From CAYMYN01 sp964394665 (GTDB taxonomy: Bacteria > Planctomycetota > UBA1135 > GCA-002686595): 64,000 nucleotides of DNA. The stretch is from contig CAYMYN010000013.1 of the NCBI GenBank assembly GCA_964394665.1, forward strand, positions 1-64,000, read 5' to 3'. Below the pieces are notes generated by a model that saw only the letters and a list, made by a program, of their open reading frames with translations, did not search any database and was not told the origin of the DNA. Positions 8,713 to 17,873 of this stretch are shown one piece after another; within the stretch, counting starts at the first letter, position 1; the number at the start of each line of letters is the position of its first letter. The translations under genes and the position numbers were made by a program.

Positions 8713-10353
8713 TCAACGTCCCTGCGCGATCCGCTCGACCTGCTCGAGGTACTGCTGGACGTGCTCGCGGGGCTGCAGGGTTTGAGCGCGGCGCAGTAAC
8801 GGCAAGGCTTCGTTGAAGCGCGACTGGCCGACAAGGAGTTGTGCGTGCCGCACCTTCGCGTCGGCCTCGAAACCCGTGATGCCCGCGGCGCGCTCGAAGT
8901 AGAAGACGGCCCGTTCGACGTCGCCCTGCCGACCCTGGTGCTGCCCGAGGAGCAACAGTGCTTCACCATCCAGCGGGTCGAGAGCCACGATCTCCTCCAG
9001 GACGCGGGCCTCCTCCTCGCCCCCGCCCGCCGCGACGGCCAGGCGTGCCCGCAGCTTGAGCAGGTCCTTGCGTTCGGTCAGCGCCAGACGTTCCCCTCGC
9101 GCCGCTTCGATCCCCGTGAGCAACTCGCGCGTCATGTCGAGTTCCCCGTGGGCCACGAGAACCCGTGCCGCCCGCAGCGCGCGGGCCGGTCCACCGCTCG
9201 GGAACCGCTCGAGCGCACGCAAGTAGGCCGCCACACCCAGGTCGAAGAGCTCCGCGTTCATGTAGATGTCGCCGAGGGCGTTCAAGCTCTCCTCGGTGGC
9301 CCTACCCATGCGCTCGACCAACTCGAAGTTCTCCGCGGCACGCAGAGGCTGCTCGAGACCGATGAAGGCGTTGGCTTGCAGCAACCACAGATCGGCCAGG
9401 TCCGGCTGAGCCGCGATCAACGCGTCGCACAGCGCCGCCGCGTCGGCGTAGCGCCGCTGTTTGAAGAGGCTGCGCGCGAGCCCCATCTTCCAATCGAGCG
9501 TGCCCGGTTCGAGCAGAGTCGCGAAGCGATACGCGGTCTCCGCGGCCAGCTCGTTCTCGAGGTTCGAGTACGCGAGACCCAAGAGGCCATAGGTGATGCC
9601 GTCCCCGCCGCCGAGCTCGAGCACACGCGTGAAGGCCTCGGCCGCCTCCCGGAAGTCGCCCTCGCGCACGTGGATCAGCGCCAAGTTGCGCCAGGCGCGC
9701 CGGAACTTCGGGTACTTGCGGACCGCGACCGCGTACGCGGCCGCGGCTTCGCTCAGGCGCTCCTCCTGGAAGTACAGGTTTGCCAGGGTGAAGTCGATCA
9801 CGGCGCTGGCCGCGGGGCCGCTCTGCTTCTGGAGCAAGGCGAAGGCCCGGTCGATGCGGTCGGCGGCGATGAACTCGAGCACCTTCTGCATCTGCTCGCG
9901 CTCGGCTTGCGTCAGACGAGGCTCAAGCTCCGTCTCCGCGATGTAGCTCTCGGCGAAGCGTCGCTGGAAGTCCGGGTCGTTCCACAGCGACAGCTCCGAT
10001 GCGCTGCGCGCGGGCGGCTGCGGAGCACTGGCTACGGGTTCGGGCTGCGTAGCCTGCGAAACCGTGGACGCAGCAGGCTCGACCGCTGCCGATTCGGGCA
10101 TCGACGGCGTCGCGTCGACTCCACCGGTCGTCTGCGTGGGTTTCGGGACGGCGGGCGAGGCGGCTTCGCTGGCGACAGGCAGCCAACGTTGCGCGGAATC
10201 GCTCCCGGTCGCACGTCGCTGCTCGGTGTCCATCGCGCGAGCACTCACGGTCGAACCCGGCCCTTCCTCGGAAGACGAGTCGGCCACGGGGGGCGCTGCC
10301 TTGCAGCCAGCGGCCAGCATGGCCAGGACCAGGAGGGAAGTGCGGTAGGACAT
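8713..10353 (-). CDS. TPR lipoprotein, last gene of TonB operon
   Basis: A 546-residue lipoprotein: the signal peptide MSYRTSLLVLAMLAAGC ends in a good lipobox (LAAGC). A Ser/Pro/Thr-rich linker of about 90 residues follows, then about ten TPR units, for example AYAVAVRKYPKFRRAWRNLALIHVREGD (quoted in part from residue 215 on). It starts at the ATG at 10353, four bases after the TonB stop at 10358. TPR proteins of this kind commonly close DUF3450/ExbB/ExbD/TonB operons. In that context it is presumed to help assemble or link the energising complex. Its exact role is not known from sequence. Confidence 0.82.
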   Translation of the reverse strand: MSYRTSLLVLAMLAAGCKAAPPVADSSSEEGPGSTVSARAMDTEQRRATGSDSAQRWLPVASEAASPAVPKPTQTTGGVDATPSMPESAAVEPAASTVSQATQPEPVASAPQPPARSASELSLWNDPDFQRRFAESYIAETELEPRLTQAEREQMQKVLEFIAADRIDRAFALLQKQSGPAASAVIDFTLANLYFQEERLSEAAAAYAVAVRKYPKFRRAWRNLALIHVREGDFREAAEAFTRVLELGGGDGITYGLLGLAYSNLENELAAETAYRFATLLEPGTLDWKMGLARSLFKQRRYADAAALCDALIAAQPDLADLWLLQANAFIGLEQPLRAAENFELVERMGRATEESLNALGDIYMNAELFDLGVAAYLRALERFPSGGPARALRAARVLVAHGELDMTRELLTGIEAARGERLALTERKDLLKLRARLAVAAGGGEEEARVLEEIVALDPLDGEALLLLGQHQGRQGDVERAVFYFERAAGITGFEADAKVRHAQLLVGQSRFNEALPLLRRAQTLQPREHVQQYLEQVERIAQGR

Positions 10354-10357
10354 GGGC

Positions 10358-11029
10358 TCAGCGACTCTCGGGGAAAGTGATCGGGACCCGCATGCGGAAG
10401 CGCACCGGCTGACCGTTACGCTTGCCCGGCTCGAAGCGCCACTGGCGCACGGCAGCGAGGGCTGGCGCCTCGAAGGCGGGGTCGGTGGCGGTCTGGATGG
10501 TGGGCTGCTCGACACGACCGCGCTGGTCGACGACGAACAGGACGTGCACGGTGGCAGGCGTCTTGGGTTTGAGCTTCGCGCTCACCACCGGGCTGGGTTG
10601 ATGCACGACGCGGGGCTTCTGGTCGAGGTCGGCGAGCGAGAACAGCGCATCGACATCCTCGGACTGACCCGCGGTGGGTCCGAGCTTGATGGTGAAGTCC
10701 CCCGAGAGGAGCCCGTCGCCGAACCCGGGGTTCAGCGCCATTTCCAGTTGAGACAGGTCGAGCGGCTGCACGTCCTCGACGAGCTGGGGCGGCGGCTCGT
10801 CGGGCTCGGGTTCCTCTTCCGGTTCTTCTTCCGGCGGCGGAGGGGGAGGCGGGGGGAGCGCCGCCGTATCGACCGCTTGCAACAGGGTGTCCGCGTTCAA
10901 GGGCTGGTGGATCGCCTGGATGAGCGGCAGCACCAGGAACAAGCACAGGGTGGCGGCAACGGCGAGCACGAACGTGCCTACGCGCTTGGCGAGGTTCCCA
11001 AGATTGCGGGTCGTGCGGCGCAGGCTCAT
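10358..11029 (-). CDS. tonB: TonB family energy-transducing protein
   Basis: A 223-residue TonB-type protein that would carry proton-motive force from the inner-membrane ExbB/ExbD complex to outer-membrane receptors. It has a single N-terminal membrane helix (about residues 17-40, VGTFVLAVAATLCLFLVLPLI). A Pro/Glu-rich spacer (PPPPPPPPEEEPEEEPEPDE) follows. The C-terminal domain matches TonB-C (VHVLFVVDQRGRVEQPTI, then APALAAVRQWRFEPGKRNGQ). The ATG at 11029 is preceded by GAGGGA, which overlaps the end of exbD, indicating translational coupling. It is shorter than enterobacterial TonB but normal for TonB2-like systems. Confidence 0.93.
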   Translation of the reverse strand: MSLRRTTRNLGNLAKRVGTFVLAVAATLCLFLVLPLIQAIHQPLNADTLLQAVDTAALPPPPPPPPEEEPEEEPEPDEPPPQLVEDVQPLDLSQLEMALNPGFGDGLLSGDFTIKLGPTAGQSEDVDALFSLADLDQKPRVVHQPSPVVSAKLKPKTPATVHVLFVVDQRGRVEQPTIQTATDPAFEAPALAAVRQWRFEPGKRNGQPVRFRMRVPITFPESR

Positions 11030-11039
11030 CGCATGTCCC

Positions 11040-11453
11040 TCAGCCGCGGTACGGGCTGGTTGCGAGGCTGACCTTGGTCGCGCCAGCGAGCTTCGCCTCG
11101 TCGATGACCCGCACCAGGAGGCCGGATTGGGCCGCGGAATCCGCCTGGATGATGACCGGGACATCCTCCTTCTGGAGCATGCGCTTGACCAGCGGCTGCA
11201 CTCCCCCGACGCCGATCTCCCGACCGCCGTAGACGACCTCTCCCTTGTCGGTCAGGGCGATGAGGATGCTCGTCTTCTCGAGGCGCAGGGCGGAGGCGGC
11301 CTGGGGCTTGTCCACTTCGACGCCGGTCTCCTCGACGAAGACCGTGGTGACGATGAAGAAGATCAGCAGGATGAAGACGCAGTCGATCAGGGGCGACATG
11401 TCGATCCCCGTCTCGCCGCCTTCGTCGGCCGTGTTCTCGCGGAAGCGTCCCAT
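11040..11453 (-). CDS. exbD: ExbD/TolR biopolymer transport protein
   Basis: A 137-residue ExbD subunit of the proton-driven TonB energiser. One membrane helix carries the conserved acidic residue (MSPLIDCVFILLIFFIV, with Asp24 equivalent to E. coli ExbD Asp25). It is followed by the small periplasmic domain (VPVIIQADSAAQSGLLVRVI). The ATG at 11453 has GGAGGA about nine bases upstream. A TTG at 11462 is in frame but sits too close to this site. The gene lies between exbB and tonB with gaps of 10 to 19 bp. Confidence 0.93.
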   Translation of the reverse strand: MGRFRENTADEGGETGIDMSPLIDCVFILLIFFIVTTVFVEETGVEVDKPQAASALRLEKTSILIALTDKGEVVYGGREIGVGGVQPLVKRMLQKEDVPVIIQADSAAQSGLLVRVIDEAKLAGATKVSLATSPYRG

Positions 11454-11472
11454 GGTGAGCAAGTCCTCCGCG

Positions 11473-12204
11473 TCAGGCGCGGTTCATCCGAGCCACGAGC
11501 CCCGCGCGCAAATGGCGCGCGATCGAGGCGGCCGCGATGCGACGACTCTGGCGCGTTCGGAGCGCGCTCTGGTCTCGGTACTGGGTTTGGGTGCAGACCA
11601 CCTCGAGGTGCGCGATGAAGGCCCGATAACGCTCGAAGCGCCGCGTGAGCTGATACTGGAGGAACAACCCGGGCAGGGCCACGACCAGGCCGGTCTCCGT
11701 GGTGATCAGGGCCTCGCTGATGCCGGCCGCGACCAGCGACATGGTCTTGTCCCCCCCCGAGCCCGAGGCGAGGGCGGCGAAGGTCGACAACATGCCGGTG
11801 ACGGTCCCGAGCAGTCCCACCAGCGGCGCGGCGCTGACGCAGATGCGCATGACGCGCAGATCGCGCTCGAAGGGGACCACCTCCGTCGTGCGCAGTTGCT
11901 CGAAGTAGAAACCCGTGTCTCCGATCGACCGTCCACCGGTCACCAGATCGAGCATCCGGCCCAGGGGACCCTCGCGCTCCAGGGGTTGATCGATCCAGCG
12001 CCGCCAGGTCTCCTCGGGGACGGATTGGAAGCCCTTCGCCCGCAACGCGAAGTGGATGTGTACACCGAAGGAGAACATGACCAAGGCGATCGCGGCGATC
12101 GCGTACATGGCCCAACCCCCGGCGGACCAGATCGCAACCGCCTCGCCCCAGAAGCGGGCGGCGGTGGCGAGCAGCGAATCGAGACCTTGGGTCGGCTGAT
12201 CCAT
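11473..12204 (-). CDS. exbB: MotA/TolQ/ExbB proton channel protein
   Basis: A 243-residue inner-membrane channel subunit with three predicted membrane helices. The helix 2/3 signature is strong: APLVGLLGTVTGMLSTFAAL, then AGISEALITTETGLVVALPG. With ExbD it would form the proton-conducting motor for TonB. The ATG at 12204 is preferred over the one at 12210, because GGAG ends directly at 12211 and would leave no spacing for the earlier start. This is the second, standard-size ExbB of the operon; the gene upstream encodes a larger paralogue. Confidence 0.9.
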   Translation of the reverse strand: MDQPTQGLDSLLATAARFWGEAVAIWSAGGWAMYAIAAIALVMFSFGVHIHFALRAKGFQSVPEETWRRWIDQPLEREGPLGRMLDLVTGGRSIGDTGFYFEQLRTTEVVPFERDLRVMRICVSAAPLVGLLGTVTGMLSTFAALASGSGGDKTMSLVAAGISEALITTETGLVVALPGLFLQYQLTRRFERYRAFIAHLEVVCTQTQYRDQSALRTRQSRRIAAASIARHLRAGLVARMNRA

Positions 12205-12225
12205 GGGCATCTCCGTCCGTCGGGG

Positions 12226-13812
12226 TCAGCTCCGGGACGCGGCGCTCGTTCCGACCTGCAGGTCCGCGCCAGCGTCCTTGGCCAAGGGGCCCAGGATGTC
12301 CAGCAAGATCTCGTTCACGTGGCCGCGGATCTGAGAAGCGGAGTGGGCCGTCGGAACGAGCTCTCCGTCGACCCGGCCGTTCGCGGCAGCCGGTCTGAAG
12401 GAGGCCTTGCTCACGTGGTTGACGAAGGAGACGGCGACGGACTCCATCTCGCCTACGAACCCCCTGGCCTTGCGGGACAGGAAGGCGTGCATCAGTAGCG
12501 AGGGAATCGCCACGATGAGGCCGAACTTGGTCGTGATGAGCGCTTCGGAGATGCCGCCGGAGAGCACCTTCACGTCCCCTGACCCGAACACGGTGATGAG
12601 CTTGAAGGTGTTGATGATGCCGGTGACCGTTCCGAGCAATCCCAATAGAGGCGCCGCCGCCGCACAGATCGCGATGAACGGCAGCAGGCCTTGAAGCTTG
12701 AGGCGCGTCGTCAAGACCGTCTCGTACATCGACTCCTCGATCAGCTCGCGCGGTTCGCGCAGGTGCGCGACTCCGACTGCAAGCATGCGCCCGATCGGCC
12801 CGCGCAGGGCCCTCACCCGAGCTCGCGCCGCTTCCTCGTCCTGTTGATCCACGGCGGCCAGCAAGGCCCGGACCCGTTTGCGCGACGGGCGCGGAAGGAA
12901 GACGAAGGTGATCCACTTGTAGAGCGCGACGAGTAGAGCCGCGGCGGCCAGGGCGAAGATCGGGATCATGACCGGCCCGCCCTTCTGGACGTGCTCGATG
13001 AAACTCTCGCGCGTGTCCTGCATCTTGTGCGCGTTGCCGAGGGTCGGATCGACCGGGATGTTTCCCACGCCGGACTGGACGAGCTCGCCAGCCGCGACGA
13101 CGTCCTCGGGGCGAGCGAACTCGACCAGGGCCGGCTCGAGCGAGCCACCGAGGCGTTGCTCGGCGGTGCCCACGCGCTCGCCATCCACCGAACGGAAGAT
13201 CGCCAACGGTCCGACCAAGGCGTAGGTCCCGGCTTGAACTCGACCCGTGGCATCGACGGCCGTGCCTTGGAAGCGAGTCCCGCCCAGGGCCTCTTCGAGG
13301 CGTTCGAGGGCGGTGCCGAGGAGCTCGACCTGAACGGCCTGCAGCTCGGCTGGGGAGAGGGTGGTGTCCTCCGCGGCCAAACGCACGTTCTCGATGACGG
13401 CGCGATAACGCTGGAGCTCTGCGATGTGCAGGCGCGACTCGAAGTTGCGCGCATACTCTCCCAGGAGGTTCGAGAGGTACGCTGCCTGGTTCTTGCGCGC
13501 CTCAAGCTCGGTGCGCAGGTTGCTGAGATCCAGGGTCCGGCTGTCGAGCAAGCGCGAGGTCTGCTGGTACTCGAGACGTGCCTGGGAGAGCTCGGACTCG
13601 CGTTCGGCCAACTGGCGGCCCAGCGGGATACGGTCGGCGGCGATGGCCTCACGCAGTGCGCTCAGCTCGGCCAAGCTCTCCTCGAGTTGCTGTTCGAGGC
13701 CGGCGCTCGCGTCCGCGAAGGTGGCGCTGGAGGGACCCTCCTGGGCACGCAGGTCGGCCGCGAGCGAGACAGCCAGGACCAGGGCGGCGAGGGCGATGAG
13801 GTGACGTTTCAT
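12226..13812 (-). CDS. ExbB-like protein with periplasmic coiled-coil extension (TtpC type)
   Basis: This 528-residue protein has a signal peptide (residues 1-24, ending LRAQ) and a long coiled-coil region (about 25-130). A periplasmic domain follows, then a MotA/TolQ/ExbB domain with PLLGLLGTVTGIINTFKLIT and GISEALITTKFGLIVAIPS. Proteins of this architecture, such as TtpC of Vibrio, are needed in addition to ExbB/ExbD in TonB2-type systems. They may extend the motor across the periplasm. It starts at the ATG at 13812, 11 bp after the DUF3450 gene. Confidence 0.88.
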   Translation of the reverse strand: MKRHLIALAALVLAVSLAADLRAQEGPSSATFADASAGLEQQLEESLAELSALREAIAADRIPLGRQLAERESELSQARLEYQQTSRLLDSRTLDLSNLRTELEARKNQAAYLSNLLGEYARNFESRLHIAELQRYRAVIENVRLAAEDTTLSPAELQAVQVELLGTALERLEEALGGTRFQGTAVDATGRVQAGTYALVGPLAIFRSVDGERVGTAEQRLGGSLEPALVEFARPEDVVAAGELVQSGVGNIPVDPTLGNAHKMQDTRESFIEHVQKGGPVMIPIFALAAAALLVALYKWITFVFLPRPSRKRVRALLAAVDQQDEEAARARVRALRGPIGRMLAVGVAHLREPRELIEESMYETVLTTRLKLQGLLPFIAICAAAAPLLGLLGTVTGIINTFKLITVFGSGDVKVLSGGISEALITTKFGLIVAIPSLLMHAFLSRKARGFVGEMESVAVSFVNHVSKASFRPAAANGRVDGELVPTAHSASQIRGHVNEILLDILGPLAKDAGADLQVGTSAASRS

Positions 13813-13823
13813 GGTTCGGTTCC

Positions 13824-14642
13824 TCAACGGGCCAGGCGGACCGGGAGCTGGATGAAGTCGGCCAGCCGCTCGTTTCGTTGCATTTGCACGACTTCCAGGA
13901 TGCGGGGAGCGGCCGAGTTCAACTGGCTCCACGCCCAACCCGCCTCGGTCGGAGCTCCGACCCCGCCGGCCTGGCCGTCCACGCCGACGTAGTAGCCCTG
14001 CCCGATGCCGAGATAGAGCGCGGTGACCTCGGCCGTCGTACCGTCGCCCAGCTCGCGCACTTCGCTGACGAGCGTGACCGTGCGGTTGAACTTGTCGACC
14101 TCGTTGAGGATGCCGACGAGGTTCTGGAATCGCTCGGCCAGCGCCAGAGGGCTCTGGCCCCCCGACTCGGGCAGGCGCTGGCTCAGGGGCCGCACCCGTT
14201 CTCGGATGGGCTCCGGCAGGCGCGCGAGTAGGCGGCCGGTCCGACTCTCGAGGGACGCCAGGTGGTTCGCTAGCCCTTCCGATGTGACCTTGAGCGCGTC
14301 GTTCTCCGCGAGCAACTCCGCGCGGCGACGATCGGCGTCGGCAACGCTCTCCTCCGCCGTACGGATGCGTGCGCGCAGCGTCTCGACTTCACGCTCGACG
14401 AGGGTGATCCGGTCCTGCAACGTCTCACGGCCCAAGACCCAGTCGCGCTTCTCCTGCGAGATCAAACGCCGCGTCTCGACCCATTTCTCGAGGGTCGCGC
14501 GTGCCTGGTCGACTCCGGGTCCATCGGCCTGAGCCGGTGCAGGTCGGTTGGTGGAGCGGCCCAGGCCCGCGAGGGCGAGAAGACCGATGAGAGCCACGAC
14601 CCGTCGCGGCCGGCGATTCGCTTGGTAGGGCAACACGTTCAT
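13824..14642 (-). CDS. DUF3450 coiled-coil protein of TonB system
   Basis: A 272-residue exported protein with a hydrophobic N-terminal segment (VVALIGLLALAGLG). A long coiled coil spans residues 45-130, and a C-terminal DUF3450 domain includes EVTALYLGIGQGYYV and a Trp-containing segment (AGWAWSQLNS). DUF3450 genes are regularly found just upstream of TtpC-like ExbB genes, as here. The protein is thought to be a periplasmic partner of that motor. Start at the ATG at 14642, 24 bp after the receptor gene. Confidence 0.87.
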   Translation of the reverse strand: MNVLPYQANRRPRRVVALIGLLALAGLGRSTNRPAPAQADGPGVDQARATLEKWVETRRLISQEKRDWVLGRETLQDRITLVEREVETLRARIRTAEESVADADRRRAELLAENDALKVTSEGLANHLASLESRTGRLLARLPEPIRERVRPLSQRLPESGGQSPLALAERFQNLVGILNEVDKFNRTVTLVSEVRELGDGTTAEVTALYLGIGQGYYVGVDGQAGGVGAPTEAGWAWSQLNSAAPRILEVVQMQRNERLADFIQLPVRLAR

Positions 14643-14666
14643 GGGAGGTTCCTGTTCCGAAGTTCT

Positions 14667-17600
14667 TCAGAAGCTGAAGGAGGCCCCGAGGGTGATCGAG
14701 TAGTCGATGCCGCGCGTGAAGGAGGTCTTGGTCGTGTCCCCGTCCAGGTACTCCGATCGGTAGACCGTTCGAATGCTCGGATTGGTCAGGTTCTTGGCCT
14801 GGAACTGCAGGGTGAAGAAGCGCCCCAGCTTCTGCGCTACGGTCAGATTGAGCGTGTCGAAGCTGCGGGCGTAGACGCTGGGGATGAAGTTGTTGTTGAC
14901 CGTCCCGGCCCCGGCCAGCAGCGTGTCTCCCTGCACCGTGTAGAAGAGGCCGAACTGGGTGCGCGTTGGTGCGAGGTCATACGTCAGGAACGTATTGAAC
15001 AGGTACTCGGGCGCATTGGTCATGTCGCGCGAGTTCATCGGGGCCTCGACGCCAACCTGTCCTAGCTCTGCAGCCTCGTCCTCGGGCAACACCACCTTCG
15101 AGTCGATGAGCGTGGCGTTGGCGCCGACCGCGAGCCCGTCGAGCGGCTCCCAGAAGCGCCCCAGGCCCTGGCGCAGTTCGAGCTCGAAGCCGCTCAGGCG
15201 ACCCTCGGGGTAGTTGACCGGGGTGGTGTAGCTGAAGTCGAGGATGCGTTGGACGTACTCGATCGGATCCCGGACGTCCTTGTGGAACCAGGACAGGGAG
15301 ATCAGGCTCTGCTCGTAGGGAACGTAGTCGACGCGCAGGTCGTAGTTGCGCAGGGCGCTCATGGTCAATTCGGGGTTGCCGATGAACACCGGGCCGCCCA
15401 GGTACTCTTGCTGCTGGATGGGCGAGAGTTCCTTGAATGTCTGACGAGCCACGGTCTCCGCGTAGGACGCGCGGACCGTCACCTGTTCGAGCGGGGTGTA
15501 GACGACACCCAGGGCGGGCAGGACGTCGCTCTGGCTGTAGTCGACGTCCGCGTCCCCAGGGTTCAGGTCGATCGGCGCGATGCCGCCCGGGGCGAACCAC
15601 ACGGCGTCGGCCTCGGGGTCGTTGACGATGCCCAGGCGCGTGCGTTCGAAACGGGCGCCACCGATCAGCTTCCACTCGGAGCTCAGCGGCAGGTCCAACA
15701 TGCCGTACCAGGCCGAGATGCGTTGATCGCCGCGGTAGTCGACGTCGGCCAGCGAGGGGTTCAGGGGATGATCCTCGAAGGGGAACACTTCGCTCCAGAA
15801 GTCATCGAAGTCGCCTTCGTAGCTCGATCCCTGGTCGCCGAAGTTGCTGAAGGTCTCCTGGTCGAAGTGGCGCACGACGCGGTCGTTGAACAGGCCGGCC
15901 TTCAGGTATCCACGGTCATCGGTCCACTGCTCGAAGGGCCAGGTCAGGTCGAGGGCGATCTGGTCGCTCTCCTCCTCGATCTCCTTCCAGATGCGCTGTA
16001 GGTTGCCGACGTTGAAGTTGGCGGCCGGGCGGAACGGATAGTGGGCAGACGGATCGAAGAAGGGCGGGATGAACGGTGGCGCGCCCGGGTTCAGGTTGCG
16101 CGCCACCCAGAACGACCCGAACTGACGCTTGTCAGGTTGATCGAGGGTGGCCGTGCTCGTTGCCAGCGACCACGCGAGCTCCGGCGGGGCGAAGCGCAGG
16201 CTCGTGCCGAGAGCGAACTCCGGGTCCGGTAGCTCGTGCTTGCCGCTGAGTTGATAGGTCTCGGTCGTGCGCTCGGTGTACTCGAGTGTCTCCGTCCTCA
16301 GGTACGGAGCGGCCCGCACTTGGTCGAACGAGGCACCGGGGCTGTCCGGATCGTTCGGCTCGTATCCAGGGAAGAAGTACTGCTTCCCTCGCGTGTCCTC
16401 GGCCAGGGTCGCGACGTCGTCCGCGGAGCGCGTGTAGAGGTACGTCAGGTTGAGTGCGTGCCTCTCGCTCTCGAGACCCGCGACAGCCAACGCGCCCCAC
16501 TGGACCGACTGGCGCCCACGGGTGATGTCGAAGAGCGAGGTGAAGAACTCACCTTGGCTGGGAGTCCCTTGGCTGTAGCGCGGCGTCATCGGCGCGCCGG
16601 GGCTCTCGACCCAGTACGAGTCGTCGATCCCGTTGTCGTAGAAGGCGCTGCTGCGTTCGTAGAAGAAGCTCGCCAGCCCACCGATCTTGATCCCGTTGTC
16701 CAGCTCCTGCTTCCCGCCGCCCGTCAGCGACCACTTGAAGTCGGTCGGCGCGTCATCCCTGACCACGCCGACCGCCCCGTCCCAGTTCTCACCGATGTTG
16801 TCGAGCTGGATGCCCCGGGAAGCGCGTCCGCGGCCCCAGGTCGTGACGCCGCCGCCCTCGTAGGTCAGGAAGTCGCTGCGGTTCGTGACCTGCGTGTTGT
16901 GGCTGAACTGCAGGCGCATCTGGAGCAGTGTCTCGTCGGGAATGCCCTTCAGGCGCACGTCGACAGCTCCGCCGGAGGCATCACCCTGCTGGTCCGGCGT
17001 GAAGGTCTTGCTGACCTGGATGCTCTCGATCACCGGCGATGGGAACTGGTCGAGCTCGACCGCGCGCTTGTCCTCGTCCGCCGACGGCAGGCGCACACCG
17101 TTGAGCTTGGAGCTGACGTAGCGGTCGGGCAGGCCGCGGATGACCGCGAACTTGCCGTCCTGGACCGTGGCGCCGGCGACCAAGCGCAGGGCGGCGGCCG
17201 CGTCGCTCGCTCCCGCGCGGCTCATCAGCTCCGAGCCGATCGAGTCCATCAACGCCGGGCTCTCGAAGCGCAGCTTGAGCAGCGCCGATTCGGTCCCAGC
17301 GCGGATCTGGAGCACGTCCGCGACCAGGAACTCCTCCATGTCGGTGAAGTCGCCGGCCAGCGAGAACTCGATCTCGGTCATCTGCCCCGCGCCGACCACC
17401 ACGTCCGATCGGACCTGCCGGACGTAGCCGTCCTTCGAGACGACCAGCGTGTAGCGTCCCGCGGGCAGCTCCCCGAGCAGGAAGTTGCCTTGATCGCCCG
17501 TCAGGACCTTGCGGCCGTTCTCTACGGCCAGCACCTGGGCCTGGGGCAGGGGCGCGTCGAAGTCGCGGTCGTGCACTGTGCCGCGGATGGAGCCGACCTG

Positions 17601-17678
17601 TTGTTGCGCGGCGGCGGATCCCCCGAGCGCGATCAGGGCCAGAGCCCCGACCCAGGACCAAGGAAGGCGTTGGAGCAC
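14667..17678 (-). CDS. TonB-dependent receptor with N-terminal carboxypeptidase-like domain
   Basis: A 1003-residue outer-membrane receptor. A signal peptide (ALALIALGGSAAAQ) is followed by a carboxypeptidase-regulatory-like beta-sandwich (SIRGTVHDRDFDAPLPQAQV to YTLVVSKDGYV). Next comes a plug domain (FAVIRGLPDRYVSSKLNGVR, then PSPVIESIQVSKTFTPDQQG). A beta-barrel of about 750 residues ends in an aromatic-terminated strand (TLGASFSF), the usual signal for barrel assembly. The substrate is unknown. The plug type (GLPDRY, SADEDKRAVELDQFPS) resembles receptors annotated for oligosaccharides or peptides rather than siderophores, but this is inference. The start is a GTG at 17678 with no convincing ribosome binding site. 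It heads the operon that encodes its own energiser. Confidence 0.9.
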   Translation of the reverse strand: MLQRLPWSWVGALALIALGGSAAAQQQVGSIRGTVHDRDFDAPLPQAQVLAVENGRKVLTGDQGNFLLGELPAGRYTLVVSKDGYVRQVRSDVVVGAGQMTEIEFSLAGDFTDMEEFLVADVLQIRAGTESALLKLRFESPALMDSIGSELMSRAGASDAAAALRLVAGATVQDGKFAVIRGLPDRYVSSKLNGVRLPSADEDKRAVELDQFPSPVIESIQVSKTFTPDQQGDASGGAVDVRLKGIPDETLLQMRLQFSHNTQVTNRSDFLTYEGGGVTTWGRGRASRGIQLDNIGENWDGAVGVVRDDAPTDFKWSLTGGGKQELDNGIKIGGLASFFYERSSAFYDNGIDDSYWVESPGAPMTPRYSQGTPSQGEFFTSLFDITRGRQSVQWGALAVAGLESERHALNLTYLYTRSADDVATLAEDTRGKQYFFPGYEPNDPDSPGASFDQVRAAPYLRTETLEYTERTTETYQLSGKHELPDPEFALGTSLRFAPPELAWSLATSTATLDQPDKRQFGSFWVARNLNPGAPPFIPPFFDPSAHYPFRPAANFNVGNLQRIWKEIEEESDQIALDLTWPFEQWTDDRGYLKAGLFNDRVVRHFDQETFSNFGDQGSSYEGDFDDFWSEVFPFEDHPLNPSLADVDYRGDQRISAWYGMLDLPLSSEWKLIGGARFERTRLGIVNDPEADAVWFAPGGIAPIDLNPGDADVDYSQSDVLPALGVVYTPLEQVTVRASYAETVARQTFKELSPIQQQEYLGGPVFIGNPELTMSALRNYDLRVDYVPYEQSLISLSWFHKDVRDPIEYVQRILDFSYTTPVNYPEGRLSGFELELRQGLGRFWEPLDGLAVGANATLIDSKVVLPEDEAAELGQVGVEAPMNSRDMTNAPEYLFNTFLTYDLAPTRTQFGLFYTVQGDTLLAGAGTVNNNFIPSVYARSFDTLNLTVAQKLGRFFTLQFQAKNLTNPSIRTVYRSEYLDGDTTKTSFTRGIDYSITLGASFSF

Positions 17679-17803
17679 AGGCGGTGCTGGGATCAGTCAG
17701 GAGGGGGCGTCGCCGGCCGCCATGCGTCGAGCGACCATCGCGGGCGGAGAGGATGGACTCGCCCCGTGAATCCGCGGTGAAGCCGGACGCGAAAGACGAA
17801 GAA

Positions 17804-17835
17804 GGCCCGCGGGCGCCCCAAGGCGCCCGCGGGCC
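17804..17835 (-). terminator. Rho-independent terminator
   Basis: A perfect 14-bp stem (GGCCCGCGGGCGCC, 17804-17817, with its complement at 17822-17835) and a CCAA loop. On the minus strand it is followed by a pyrimidine-rich TTCTTCGTCTTTC. It lies 38 bp beyond the stop of the Sel1 lipoprotein gene and ahead of the TonB receptor gene. Confidence 0.8.
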
Positions 17836-17873
17836 TGTCTTCATCGAGCCTTGATCGCCCGTTCTCGAACGCG

